From Betaproteobacteria bacterium (GTDB taxonomy: Bacteria; Pseudomonadota; Gammaproteobacteria; Burkholderiales; Burkholderiaceae_C), in assembly GCA_947448675.1 (NCBI GenBank), contig CANFOR010000128.1:1-8100 (forward strand): 8,100 bases of DNA, read 5' to 3'. The notes beneath the pieces are model-generated. The model was given only the letters and a program-made list of their open reading frames with translations, had not been told where the DNA came from and did no database searches. This document shows positions 1-7,185 of the stretch, one piece after another. Made by a program: the position numbers and the translations under genes. Every line of letters begins with the position of its first letter. Within the stretch, counting starts at the first letter, position 1.

Positions 1-470
1 GAGAACACAAAGCAGCCGTTGCCAGCGCTGACGCTAAAGCCCACAGCGGGTACGGCGTGCACGGCGCTGAGCACTTCGACCTCTTTACCGGCCAGCTGCA
101 GCACTTGGCCTATGGCGATTTCATGAAAGCTGATGAAGGGCGCTGCTGGCGAGGGGATGCGCGAGAAGTCGGGCCAAATGACGTTGTTAAAAATATGCGC
201 TTGAAGGGCCGCAATGGTGCCGGGTAGGGCGTGGATCTGCAGGGGGCGGCTGCGCTGGCCTGCCACGGCGTCTACCATGAGCGGCAGGGCGGCTATGTGG
301 TCGAGGTGCGAGTGGGTGAGCAGCACGTGGTCTACGGCGCGCATTTCGTCTAAGCTGAGGTCGCCCACGCCGGTGCCAGCGTCCATGAGCACGTCGCCGT
401 CGAGCAGAAACGAGGTGGTTCGGCAGTCTTTAGCGATGGCGCCAGAGCAGCCTAAAACCCGAACACGCAT
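1..470 (-). CDS. Class II 3',5'-cyclic-nucleotide phosphodiesterase, metallo-beta-lactamase fold (C-terminus cut by window edge)
   Basis: I translated this by hand on the minus strand. It starts MRVRVLGCSGAIAKDCRTTS and stays open for 156 codons to the window edge. Residues 52-58 (THSHLDH) form the HxHxDH dinuclear-metal motif, with H53, H55, D57 and H58 as expected ligands. The local form HSHLDHIAAL resembles the class II cAMP phosphodiesterase signature more than a generic hydrolase. A second likely metal ligand is H138 in AVHAVPAVGF, matching the H-x-VPA-x-G pattern of this family. The enzyme is predicted to hydrolyse cAMP (perhaps cGMP) to the 5'-monophosphate. No signal peptide is visible, so it is probably cytoplasmic. 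It begins 34 bases after the adenylate cyclase stop codon, which supports a cAMP-degrading partner in the same operon. Another metallo-hydrolase of the same fold, such as an RNase Z-like enzyme, is possible but less likely given the motifs and neighbour. Confidence 0.85.
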   Translation of the reverse strand, partial: MRVRVLGCSGAIAKDCRTTSFLLDGDVLMDAGTGVGDLSLDEMRAVDHVLLTHSHLDHIAALPLMVDAVAGQRSRPLQIHALPGTIAALQAHIFNNVIWPDFSRIPSPAAPFISFHEIAIGQVLQLAGKEVEVLSAVHAVPAVGFSVSAGNGCFVF

Positions 471-476
471 GAGATT

Positions 477-481
477 TCCCT
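477..481 (-). promoter_or_regulatory. Ribosome binding site of the phosphodiesterase gene
   Basis: The minus strand reads AGGGA, then six bases, then the ATG at 470. This is a good Shine-Dalgarno match at normal spacing. It fixes the start; the next in-frame Met is residue 29, inside the first beta strands of the fold. Confidence 0.7.
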
Positions 482-504
482 GGTTTGCAGCGCCTGTGCG
501 GCGT

Positions 505-2751
505 CTACTTGGTTTCAAAATTGGTGGCCCCGTCCCAGCCGGGGTCGAAGGGCAAAGCGCGCATAGAGCTTACCCGCTGTGCATACAGCTGGTAAAGGTA
601 CTTTTTGGCATTCATGCGCTGCAAGTTGAGCAAATGCACGTCGCAGGCGTCCCAATTTTGCGCGCGGTAGGCTTTGAGTGCGCTGTTCCACATTTTGAGC
701 TCTTCACTTTGCGCGGCTTCTGAGGCGCTGCCGTCGCCGAGGGGGTAGAAGATAGCCACGGCTTGGTCTTTGCCCTTGACGCGCACTTTGTCGAGCTCTT
801 GCCAGGCAAAGCCAGGGGCTTGCTGGCGCGTGCTTTCGCTCACCACCAAATCTACGCCATAGGCTTTAGACAGGCCCTCTAAGCGCGAGCCGAGGTTCAC
901 GGCGTCGCCAATAACCGTGTAGCTTTGCCGCACCGAAGAGCCCATGTCGCCCACGCACATGGTGCCCGTGTTCAGGCCGATGCCAACGCCGATTTCCGGC
1001 AGGCCTTTGGCGCGGTGTTCTTGGTTAAGTTGCGCAATAGAGTGCGACATTTCGAGCGCGGTTTTCACAGCCAAGGCGGCATGGTCGGGCGTGTCTACGG
1101 GGGCGCCCCAAAAGGCCATGACGCAGTCACCCATGTATTTGTCGATGGTGCCGCGGTTGGCGCGAATTTCGTCGGTCAAGCGACTGAAGACGCTATTGAG
1201 CAGCTCTTGCAGCTGGGTCGGGCCCATGGTCTCTGACAGCTTGGTAAAGCCGCGCATGTCGCAAAACATGACGGTCAGCTCTTTGTTGCTGGCCTTCATG
1301 CTGTAGCTGGCAGGGTCTTTGACCATTTCGTCGACCAGCTCGGGGGGTACATAGGTGCCAAACAGGTTGGCCAGCTCACGCTTGGAGCGGCTTTCAACAA
1401 AATAGCCATAGCTCATGTTGAGAGCAAAAGCCGTTAAGGCCATTACCAAGGCCGAAGCCAAGGGCAGCACCAAGCCGTAGCCAAGGTACATCCAGAAATT
1501 CAGGGCTACCAAGCCAGCTACGACGGCGGCACTCAAGAACAAGGCTCGCATAGCCGAGAGCATGGGCAAGGCCAGGGCCAAGACCAGGCCAACCAACAGG
1601 AGCATGAGCACCTCGTAGCCCACGGCGTAATCGGGCTTGACGTACATTTTGCCGTCGAGCAGGCCCGAGATAACGTTGGCATGGGTTTCCACACCGGGGT
1701 AGGTCTCGCCAACTGGGGTTACGCGCAAATCGAGCAAGCCGGGGGCCGTGGTGCCGATGAGCACAATTTTGTTTTTTAAGCTGCCCGCGGGAAGGCGTTG
1801 GGCCAGTACGTCGGACGCAGAAATATATTGAAAAGACCCGCCGTGCACGCCCCCCTTGCCGCGAAACGGTACTAAGGCCGACACCCGGTCGTCTACCGGG
1901 ATGGCCAGGGTTTTTTCGGCTTTGAGCAAAATGCTTTCGAGGCCTTTGTAGTTGGGCGTTAAAAACTTCTCTTTAGGAAAGCCGGGCAAGACCTGGGGTT
2001 GGCCCACCAACATTCTGAACATGGCCAGCGACAGCGACTCGTAATACTGGTCTTGGTACTCGCCGACCAAGGGTATGGCGCGCACTACGCCGTCGCTCTC
2101 TGTAATCGAATTGAAGAAACCCGCTACCGGCGCGGCTTTGGCGATAGACTCAATATTGGAGCCATACCCCGTCCAACTGGTGAAGGGAATTGGGCGGCCT
2201 TGCAGTGCATCTCTGTGCATGACGGGGGCAGGCAGCACGCCACTGGAGCGGCCATCGCGGTCGCTGGTGAGGTAATAGCCCAGCACTACGGGGCGACCCT
2301 CTAAAGCCTTGGCAAAGGCGGCATCGTAATCGAGTGTGGTTTGCAATTGCGCCAAGCGCTCAGCAAAGCCGGGCTGGTCATGCAGCTCATTTTGCGCAAG
2401 TTGGCGCAAGCGTTTGAGGCCAGAGCTTTCGTCGGCTTCAGCGAACACCACGTCAAAACCAGCCAGCGCAATTTTTTGTTGCCCGAAAAGCTGGTTAAGT
2501 AAGTCGGCCAATTTATTGCGGCCCCAGGGCCAACGCCCGACTTCTGCAAGGCTGCGCTCATCAATGTCGACGATGACGATGCGATCGTCCAAGGTCTTGG
2601 GCATGGTGGCACGCAAGCGGGCGTCGTAGATGATCTCGTCGAGCCGCTGCAGCACATCGATGCGCATCAGGCTGCCAGCGTGCAGCAGCGCAAATACCAA
2701 AGGGATGAGCGTGACCACGACACGCGGCCAGTGCTTCAAGAGGGCGTTCAT
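505..2751 (-). CDS. CHASE2-domain transmembrane adenylate cyclase (class III, probable IIIb)
   Basis: This 748-residue membrane protein should make cAMP from ATP. One helix lies near residues 10-26, an extracytoplasmic CHASE2 sensor spans about 28-370, three helices lie near 375-397, 402-421 and 424-447, and the cyclase domain spans about 490-670. Metal-binding aspartates are D498 (FCDMRGFT) and D542 (DKYMGD). K538 is the adenine-selecting lysine. T612 (YTVIGDAVNLGSR) sits where class IIIa enzymes have Asp, as in the IIIb group. N619 and R623 are the transition-state residues. All catalytic positions are present, so one homodimer should be active. Residues 676-748 form a helical tail ending in a WDG-containing segment, seen in other CHASE2 cyclases. 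The ATG at 2751 lacks a clear Shine-Dalgarno, but an in-frame TAA shortly upstream and the hydrophobic N-terminus leave little alternative. It follows the FHA gene by 74 bases and precedes a phosphodiesterase. The input signal of CHASE2 is unknown. Confidence 0.95.
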   Translation of the reverse strand: MNALLKHWPRVVVTLIPLVFALLHAGSLMRIDVLQRLDEIIYDARLRATMPKTLDDRIVIVDIDERSLAEVGRWPWGRNKLADLLNQLFGQQKIALAGFDVVFAEADESSGLKRLRQLAQNELHDQPGFAERLAQLQTTLDYDAAFAKALEGRPVVLGYYLTSDRDGRSSGVLPAPVMHRDALQGRPIPFTSWTGYGSNIESIAKAAPVAGFFNSITESDGVVRAIPLVGEYQDQYYESLSLAMFRMLVGQPQVLPGFPKEKFLTPNYKGLESILLKAEKTLAIPVDDRVSALVPFRGKGGVHGGSFQYISASDVLAQRLPAGSLKNKIVLIGTTAPGLLDLRVTPVGETYPGVETHANVISGLLDGKMYVKPDYAVGYEVLMLLLVGLVLALALPMLSAMRALFLSAAVVAGLVALNFWMYLGYGLVLPLASALVMALTAFALNMSYGYFVESRSKRELANLFGTYVPPELVDEMVKDPASYSMKASNKELTVMFCDMRGFTKLSETMGPTQLQELLNSVFSRLTDEIRANRGTIDKYMGDCVMAFWGAPVDTPDHAALAVKTALEMSHSIAQLNQEHRAKGLPEIGVGIGLNTGTMCVGDMGSSVRQSYTVIGDAVNLGSRLEGLSKAYGVDLVVSESTRQQAPGFAWQELDKVRVKGKDQAVAIFYPLGDGSASEAAQSEELKMWNSALKAYRAQNWDACDVHLLNLQRMNAKKYLYQLYAQRVSSMRALPFDPGWDGATNFETK

Positions 2752-2825
2752 GGATTGCGAATGCAGTGCAACTACCGCTTAACTTAACAGAGCCGCACGC
2801 GGCGCAGGCCAAGTCGCGGCGTTAT

Positions 2826-3479
2826 TCAGCTTTGCACAAACTGCATTTGCGTGCCAGCCAACTCCAGAACGTCGCCATTCTTCAGCGCAACAGGTTCAGC
2901 GCCGATGGTGGTGCCATTGAGCGTTGGCTTATTCACACCCTCAACGTGCGCAACCACAAAACCATGCGGGCGCTTGGTAATGGCCGCCACGGCAACGCCG
3001 GGCTTGCCGATAGTAGTCACCACTTTTATCAAGGCCACTTCGCGGCCAGCTGCGGCACCAGACAGAACTTTAATGGCAGAACCCCTAACCGTTTCGAGCC
3101 CAGCGTGAGCAGTTGGCGCGCTTTGGGTAGGCGTTGCAGATGCCATCGAATCGGCTTTATAAACAGCAGTTTTCTCAAAGCCAGCGGCAGCGGCTTCGTT
3201 GATGAATTTAATTTTGTATTTGCCGATTTCAATGCCATCATTGTTTTGCAACAATTGCTTCTTAACGGCTTTGCCATTGATGTAGGTGCCATTGGTGCTG
3301 TTGAGGTCTTCGAGGTGCACCTCATTGCCCAGCATTTGCATCACGGCATGCTCACCACTGACGGCCAAATTGTCAATAACGATGTCGTTATAAGGGCGTC
3401 GACCCAGGGTGGTTCGGTCTTTCGTTAACTGAACCTCCTTGATAACGACGCCATCAATCGAGACGATCATTTTCGGCAT
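2826..3479 (-). CDS. FHA-domain phosphothreonine-binding protein with a degenerate second FHA-like domain
   Basis: This is a 217-residue soluble protein. Residues 1-95 form a canonical FHA domain: GR at 26-27, SGEH at 41-44, and NSTNGTYING at 60-69. R27, S41 and N63 are expected to contact phosphothreonine. A linker (about 97-133) rich in Ala, Ser and Thr carries T104 in FEKTAVYKAD. Residues 135-217 look like a second FHA fold: G158 in TTIGKP, TLNGTTIG at 186-193, and the NGDVLELAGTQMQF beta hairpin. The second domain lacks the SxxH motif, so it may not bind phosphothreonine. The likely role is reader or scaffold for the upstream kinase and phosphatase; T104 might itself be phosphorylated, as the N-terminal threonines of mycobacterial GarA are (analogy only). 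The gene sits 39 bases after the phosphatase gene. No transmembrane segment or signal peptide is visible. Confidence 0.92.
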   Translation of the reverse strand: MPKMIVSIDGVVIKEVQLTKDRTTLGRRPYNDIVIDNLAVSGEHAVMQMLGNEVHLEDLNSTNGTYINGKAVKKQLLQNNDGIEIGKYKIKFINEAAAAGFEKTAVYKADSMASATPTQSAPTAHAGLETVRGSAIKVLSGAAAGREVALIKVVTTIGKPGVAVAAITKRPHGFVVAHVEGVNKPTLNGTTIGAEPVALKNGDVLELAGTQMQFVQS

Positions 3480-3485
3480 GGCCGA

Positions 3486-3490
3486 CTCCT
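3486..3490 (-). promoter_or_regulatory. Ribosome binding site of the FHA gene
   Basis: The minus strand reads AGGAG six bases before the ATG at 3479, a near-ideal Shine-Dalgarno. It favours this Met over Met4, three codons later. It is the strongest ribosome binding site in the signalling cluster. Confidence 0.75.
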
Positions 3491-3518
3491 ATTTGTTGTA
3501 AGCTGAAATTGTGTCATG

Positions 3519-4304
3519 TCACTTGCCAAAAAGTCTGGACATCAAACCCTTTTTGGGCAGGCCTTCAGAAGCGTGGCCCAATACGACAGAAATATTATCC
3601 CGGCCTCCGGCTGCATTGGCCAAATCAATGAGCTGCTTGGCTTTTTGCTCCAAACCAGCGCCACCTATGAGTATGCGCGCAATAGCGGCATCGTCCACCA
3701 TGTCGGACAGGCCATCGGAGCACATCATATAGATATCGCCGTCTTCCACTGTGTGCTCGTGAACGTCTAAGAGCACAGTATCTTCCACTCCCAGTGCGCG
3801 AGTGACCAGATTTTTATTCATCGACACCGCGGCTTGCTCTGGGGTAATCAAGCCCGCGTCCATTTGCTCTTGCAGCAAAGAATGGTCCTTGGTGATCTGC
3901 ACAAAGGCCTGGCCACGCAAGCGATAGCAGCGCGAATCGCCAATGTGACCGAGCATCAGGCGATCCCCCTGGAAAGCGCCTAAGACCAAGGTCGTGCCCA
4001 TGCCTGCATATTGCGGATTGGAATTGGCAGCATTGAAGATTGACCGGTTGGCGTTTTCAACACATATTTCCAACGCTCGGCGAACCTCCTTCGAATTGGC
4101 ATTGCGCCCCGCTTGGGACAACCAGCGGCCCATTTCGGATTTAATGAAAGTAGTGGCCATTCCACTGGCAATTTCGCCCGCGTTATACCCGCCCATACCA
4201 TCGGCCAAGATGCATAGCTGGGTCGGCAGATCAAGCGCAACCGAATCTTCGTTGTTATCACGCGCCAAACCCGTGTCTGTGAGCGTACAAAAATCATAAA
4301 TCAT
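3519..4304 (-). CDS. PP2C-family (PPM) Ser/Thr protein phosphatase
   Basis: This 261-residue cytoplasmic phosphatase should remove phosphate from Ser and Thr, using two Mn2+ or Mg2+ ions. The PPM motifs occur in order: RDNNED at 15-20, ADGMGG at 34-39 with metal ligand D35, GMGTTL at 101-106, GDSRCYR at 122-128, DHSL at 141-144, CSDGLSD at 195-201 with D197, and GRDNIS at 234-239 with D236. Length matches bacterial stand-alone PP2C enzymes such as Stp and PstP catalytic domains. There is no transmembrane segment; the C-terminus ends in a short basic stretch (KKGLMSRLFGK). It begins 20 bases after the kinase stop codon, the usual arrangement of a cognate kinase and phosphatase, so its main substrates are probably the kinase and its targets. 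The ribosome binding site is weak (a purine run about 14 bases upstream), suggesting coupling to translation of the kinase gene. Confidence 0.95.
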   Translation of the reverse strand: MIYDFCTLTDTGLARDNNEDSVALDLPTQLCILADGMGGYNAGEIASGMATTFIKSEMGRWLSQAGRNANSKEVRRALEICVENANRSIFNAANSNPQYAGMGTTLVLGAFQGDRLMLGHIGDSRCYRLRGQAFVQITKDHSLLQEQMDAGLITPEQAAVSMNKNLVTRALGVEDTVLLDVHEHTVEDGDIYMMCSDGLSDMVDDAAIARILIGGAGLEQKAKQLIDLANAAGGRDNISVVLGHASEGLPKKGLMSRLFGK

Positions 4305-4324
4305 GGTTCTGCCAGATTCTCTCT

Positions 4325-7123
4325 TCAGGATGGCGCAGCATCGCCATGTTCACCGTCCTTGGTCTCTGGCCCAATGACGGTGGTTTTTGCAAAAGCTGAG
4401 GCCTGGACACCGGGCACGTTGGTCAGCGCTGACACCGGCACAGCCATGGTGGCGGCATCAGTGACGGCAGTCATGATAACGGTTTTATCCTCAGGCTTTA
4501 GACGAGATGCTGCATTTTGCGGCATCTTCTCACGCTCAGTCTGTAAAGTTTGCGATGCAAGGGTCGGATTTGTCGCGCTTGCATGGTGATGGGCCAGCGG
4601 CGCGGCACCGGTCATGTTGTGCAAAGTATTGCGCAAGTCGGCGGCAAACTGCTTGCCATCTTGGTAGCGCGCATCGGGCTGCTTGCGCATCGACCGGGCC
4701 ACTATTTCAGACAAGGGCGCAGGCAGACCGGGGCGCAGGCTTCGAATATCTACTGGCTCCTCGTTGGCAATTTTGAACATTAACTCGGCCATTGAGTCGC
4801 CGCGCAGGGGGAGCACTCCAGATAACATTTGAAACAGCATCACGCCCAGCGAGTACAAGTCTGAACGGCCATCGACTTTTTTGCCCGCGATCTGCTCTGG
4901 CGACATAAAGCTGGGCGTGCCCAAGACCAAACCGGTTTTGGTTCGGCTGGAATCCGTAATACGTGCAATGCCAAAGTCGGTCACCTTCACGGCCTTGGTC
5001 GCCAGGTCATACATGATGTTGGCGGGCTTGATGTCGCGGTGCACGACATTTTGTTGGTGCGCGTAGGCCAAGGCGTCTGCCACCTGGGCGACGATTTCTA
5101 GCACCGTCGCAACCGACAAGAGCTGACCCTCTTTGCAGAAGTTCACCAGGTCTTGGCCCTTGAGGAACTCCATGGCAATATAGGCCAAATCGTGCTCTTC
5201 ACCGGCATCAAAAATCGTGACGATGTTTTGGTGCTGCAAACGGCCAGCGGTTTCGGCCTCTCTAAAGAAGCGTTCACGCGCGTCGATGAGATCGTCGCCC
5301 GCAAACTCCTCGCTCAAGGCCAAGGTTTTGATGGCTACGACCCGCCCAATTTTGGGGTCTTTGCCCATGTAGACCACGCCCATGGCGCCCTTGCCCAACT
5401 CTTTTTCGACCTGGTAGCGGCCCAACATTGGTTTTTCAACACCGTCTGTATGCAAGCGCATGGAGCCACCCGCGTGGCTACTGCCCAAGATCACGGTTTC
5501 AGACAGATTTTTAACACGGCTCAGCTTGGCTGCCAGACCTTTGTAGCCAGGGCTCACCGTAGCCATGTACTCGTACACGGCTTGGGCTTTGTTGAACTGG
5601 CGCTTGCGCTCAAAGTCGAGCGCCAAATTGCCCATGTTGTCCATCACGGCGTCGCTATAGGGAACGCGGCGAAAACGGTCAAACGCCATTTCCAATTGGC
5701 CCTGGCCTTGCAGCGCCAGGCCCATCATGCGGTTGGTCTCGGCAGACTCTTCGTCGGCTTTTTGTTTGCCGGTTTCGGTCACCAAGAAGCGCTTGGTGGT
5801 CAGGCCCAAATGGCCCAAGAGCAAGAGCGCAGCGGGCAACACCAATTTAAGCCAGGTTGCTGTTTGCGATAGCAAGCCAAATTCCGTACCCAATAGCAGT
5901 ATAAAAAGCAACAGCGTTGCCAATGCCGCCTTGCCTGCAGATAAGCGCGGCAGTGCCATGAGTAAGTATGCTGCCACCAGTAGATATGCAGCTAGCCCGG
6001 CCCACACACCCCAATTGGGCTGCACAATAAAGTGCTCGTTCAAAATGCTCGACGTTATGTGCGCCATGGTCTCGGCAGGCGACAGGCCCGCATAACCCGG
6101 GACAGGGAATAAAGTGCCCACACCCGTAGCCGTAGCGCCAATGATGACGATTTTGTCGGCATATTTGCTGGCCGCAATCTTGCCACTGAGCACGTCATAA
6201 AACGAGTCCACCGCAAAGGCGGGCTTGTCGTTGTGCATGGGGTAAAACTGCGGCAGCATCAACGCTTGCACATTGGTTTTAATCTGCAATCGGCCCAGCT
6301 GCACATAACCTTCTGCATGGGCTTGAATGTCGGCTGGGCTCAGATTCAGGCTCTTCATGGCGGTTAGCAAAGCCATCGAGGGAATGGCCTTGCCGAAGTA
6401 ATTAACCAGCAATGCCTCTTGCCGAACTGCGCCATCACGGTCTTGCAAGGTGTTCATGTGGCCAATGCCAGCGGCATTCACGCCGATCAATTCAATTGGC
6501 TGCTTGCTAGTTGTTGCCGGGAAAGACAAGCCTTTGTTTTCGTCAAAAGCGCTCTTGAGCGCATACGCGGGCAAGGGCTTGTCGGCTTTGCCCAAAGGCT
6601 CGCCCAATTCGAAAAACGATGGCGTTAGTACATTGCCCGCCTTCGCCATGCTGGCGCCGAGTTTGACGTCGGTATCCAAACTCGACTCGGCTTCGGCAAT
6701 GAGCTTGGCGAGCTGCTCATTCAAAGCCGTTTGCGGGTTGCTGACATCGCCCGCCGGGCCGATGAGGTCTTTTATTTTCCGAATGTACTGCAGGCCGCGG
6801 TCGGTTTGCGGCTCAAAGAAGAACACGGTGTCGGTGATGACCTTGGGTTTGGCCAGCGCCAGCTTGTCAATCAACTGCGCCTGAATATCCCGCGGCCATG
6901 GCCACTGCCCGATATTGGCAATGCTCTGGTCGTCGATCGCAATCACCGCGATGCGCTCAGATGCTTGGCGCGAGGTGCTGACACTGCCGATGTCGTAAAA
7001 GCGCCGCTCTAGGGTCTCGAATATTTCGGTGCTGTATTGCAGCGCCAGCACGGCCACCACGATCAATAGTCCAACGAACCAGTCGGTGCGCCAAAACTGC
7101 TTGGATGTGGTAGATGCAGACAT
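4325..7123 (-). CDS. CHASE2-domain transmembrane Ser/Thr protein kinase with a TPR-like linker
   Basis: This 932-residue membrane kinase has one N-terminal helix (about 14-31), an extracytoplasmic CHASE2 sensor (about 36-365), and three helices near 371-391, 397-417 and 424-445. An alpha-helical TPR-like segment follows (about 458-535), then a Hanks-type kinase domain (about 568-837). Catalytic features are complete: glycine loop GKGAMGVVY at 577-585, K599 (VAIK), E622 in helix C (REAETAG), HRDIKPANI at 695-703 with D697, DFG at 716-718, and GTPSFMSPEQ at 735-744. The activation loop has candidate phosphosites T723, S725, S726, T728 and T730. A low-complexity tail (about 838-932) contains T881 in DKTVIM and T914/T915 in KTTVIG. 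The sensor precedes the kinase, unlike PknB-type kinases, whose sensor is C-terminal. The Shine-Dalgarno is weak (GAGAG ten bases upstream). It is followed closely by phosphatase and FHA genes. The CHASE2 ligand is unknown. Confidence 0.95.
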   Translation of the reverse strand: MSASTTSKQFWRTDWFVGLLIVVAVLALQYSTEIFETLERRFYDIGSVSTSRQASERIAVIAIDDQSIANIGQWPWPRDIQAQLIDKLALAKPKVITDTVFFFEPQTDRGLQYIRKIKDLIGPAGDVSNPQTALNEQLAKLIAEAESSLDTDVKLGASMAKAGNVLTPSFFELGEPLGKADKPLPAYALKSAFDENKGLSFPATTSKQPIELIGVNAAGIGHMNTLQDRDGAVRQEALLVNYFGKAIPSMALLTAMKSLNLSPADIQAHAEGYVQLGRLQIKTNVQALMLPQFYPMHNDKPAFAVDSFYDVLSGKIAASKYADKIVIIGATATGVGTLFPVPGYAGLSPAETMAHITSSILNEHFIVQPNWGVWAGLAAYLLVAAYLLMALPRLSAGKAALATLLLFILLLGTEFGLLSQTATWLKLVLPAALLLLGHLGLTTKRFLVTETGKQKADEESAETNRMMGLALQGQGQLEMAFDRFRRVPYSDAVMDNMGNLALDFERKRQFNKAQAVYEYMATVSPGYKGLAAKLSRVKNLSETVILGSSHAGGSMRLHTDGVEKPMLGRYQVEKELGKGAMGVVYMGKDPKIGRVVAIKTLALSEEFAGDDLIDARERFFREAETAGRLQHQNIVTIFDAGEEHDLAYIAMEFLKGQDLVNFCKEGQLLSVATVLEIVAQVADALAYAHQQNVVHRDIKPANIMYDLATKAVKVTDFGIARITDSSRTKTGLVLGTPSFMSPEQIAGKKVDGRSDLYSLGVMLFQMLSGVLPLRGDSMAELMFKIANEEPVDIRSLRPGLPAPLSEIVARSMRKQPDARYQDGKQFAADLRNTLHNMTGAAPLAHHHASATNPTLASQTLQTEREKMPQNAASRLKPEDKTVIMTAVTDAATMAVPVSALTNVPGVQASAFAKTTVIGPETKDGEHGDAAPS

Positions 7124-7155
7124 AAGTCGAGTTGCTCTCTTTGGTTATGGCTGTC

Positions 7156-7185
7156 GTTATAGCCGTACTGCGTTGGTTTGCTCAA
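7156..7185 (-). promoter_or_regulatory. Candidate sigma-70 promoter for the signalling cluster
   Basis: On the minus strand TTGAGC (7180-7185) and TATAAC (7156-7161) are separated by 18 bases, a fair match to sigma-70 -35 and -10 elements. Initiation would fall near 7149, giving a leader of about 25 bases before the kinase ATG. The -35 box overlaps the stop codon of the TerC-family gene, so the cluster may be transcribed apart from it. This is a match by eye only. Confidence 0.4.

Noticed and set aside
214..723. Plus-strand open frame spanning the cyclase/phosphodiesterase junction
   Set aside because: It runs antisense to the phosphodiesterase metal motif and the cyclase C-terminus, both well supported.
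2752..2825. GCCGCGTGCGGC inverted repeat between the FHA and cyclase genes as a terminator
   Set aside because: The stem is only 4-5 bp with a tiny loop and no U tract, so it is unlikely to end transcription; no convincing promoter was seen in this gap either.
2766..3428. Plus-strand open frame of 220 codons opposite the FHA gene
   Set aside because: The opposite strand encodes a clear FHA domain with a strong ribosome binding site; this frame has no family features and is a shadow.
5153..5872. Plus-strand open frame of 239 codons inside the kinase gene
   Set aside because: It lies wholly antisense to the kinase TPR-like and catalytic regions, whose motifs are intact, and its translation shows no recognisable domain.
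2826..7123. Kinase, phosphatase and FHA genes as the regulatory part of a type VI secretion system
   Set aside because: PpkA/PppA/Fha sets do occur in such systems, but no secretion-system gene lies in the window and the neighbours are cyclase and phosphodiesterase.
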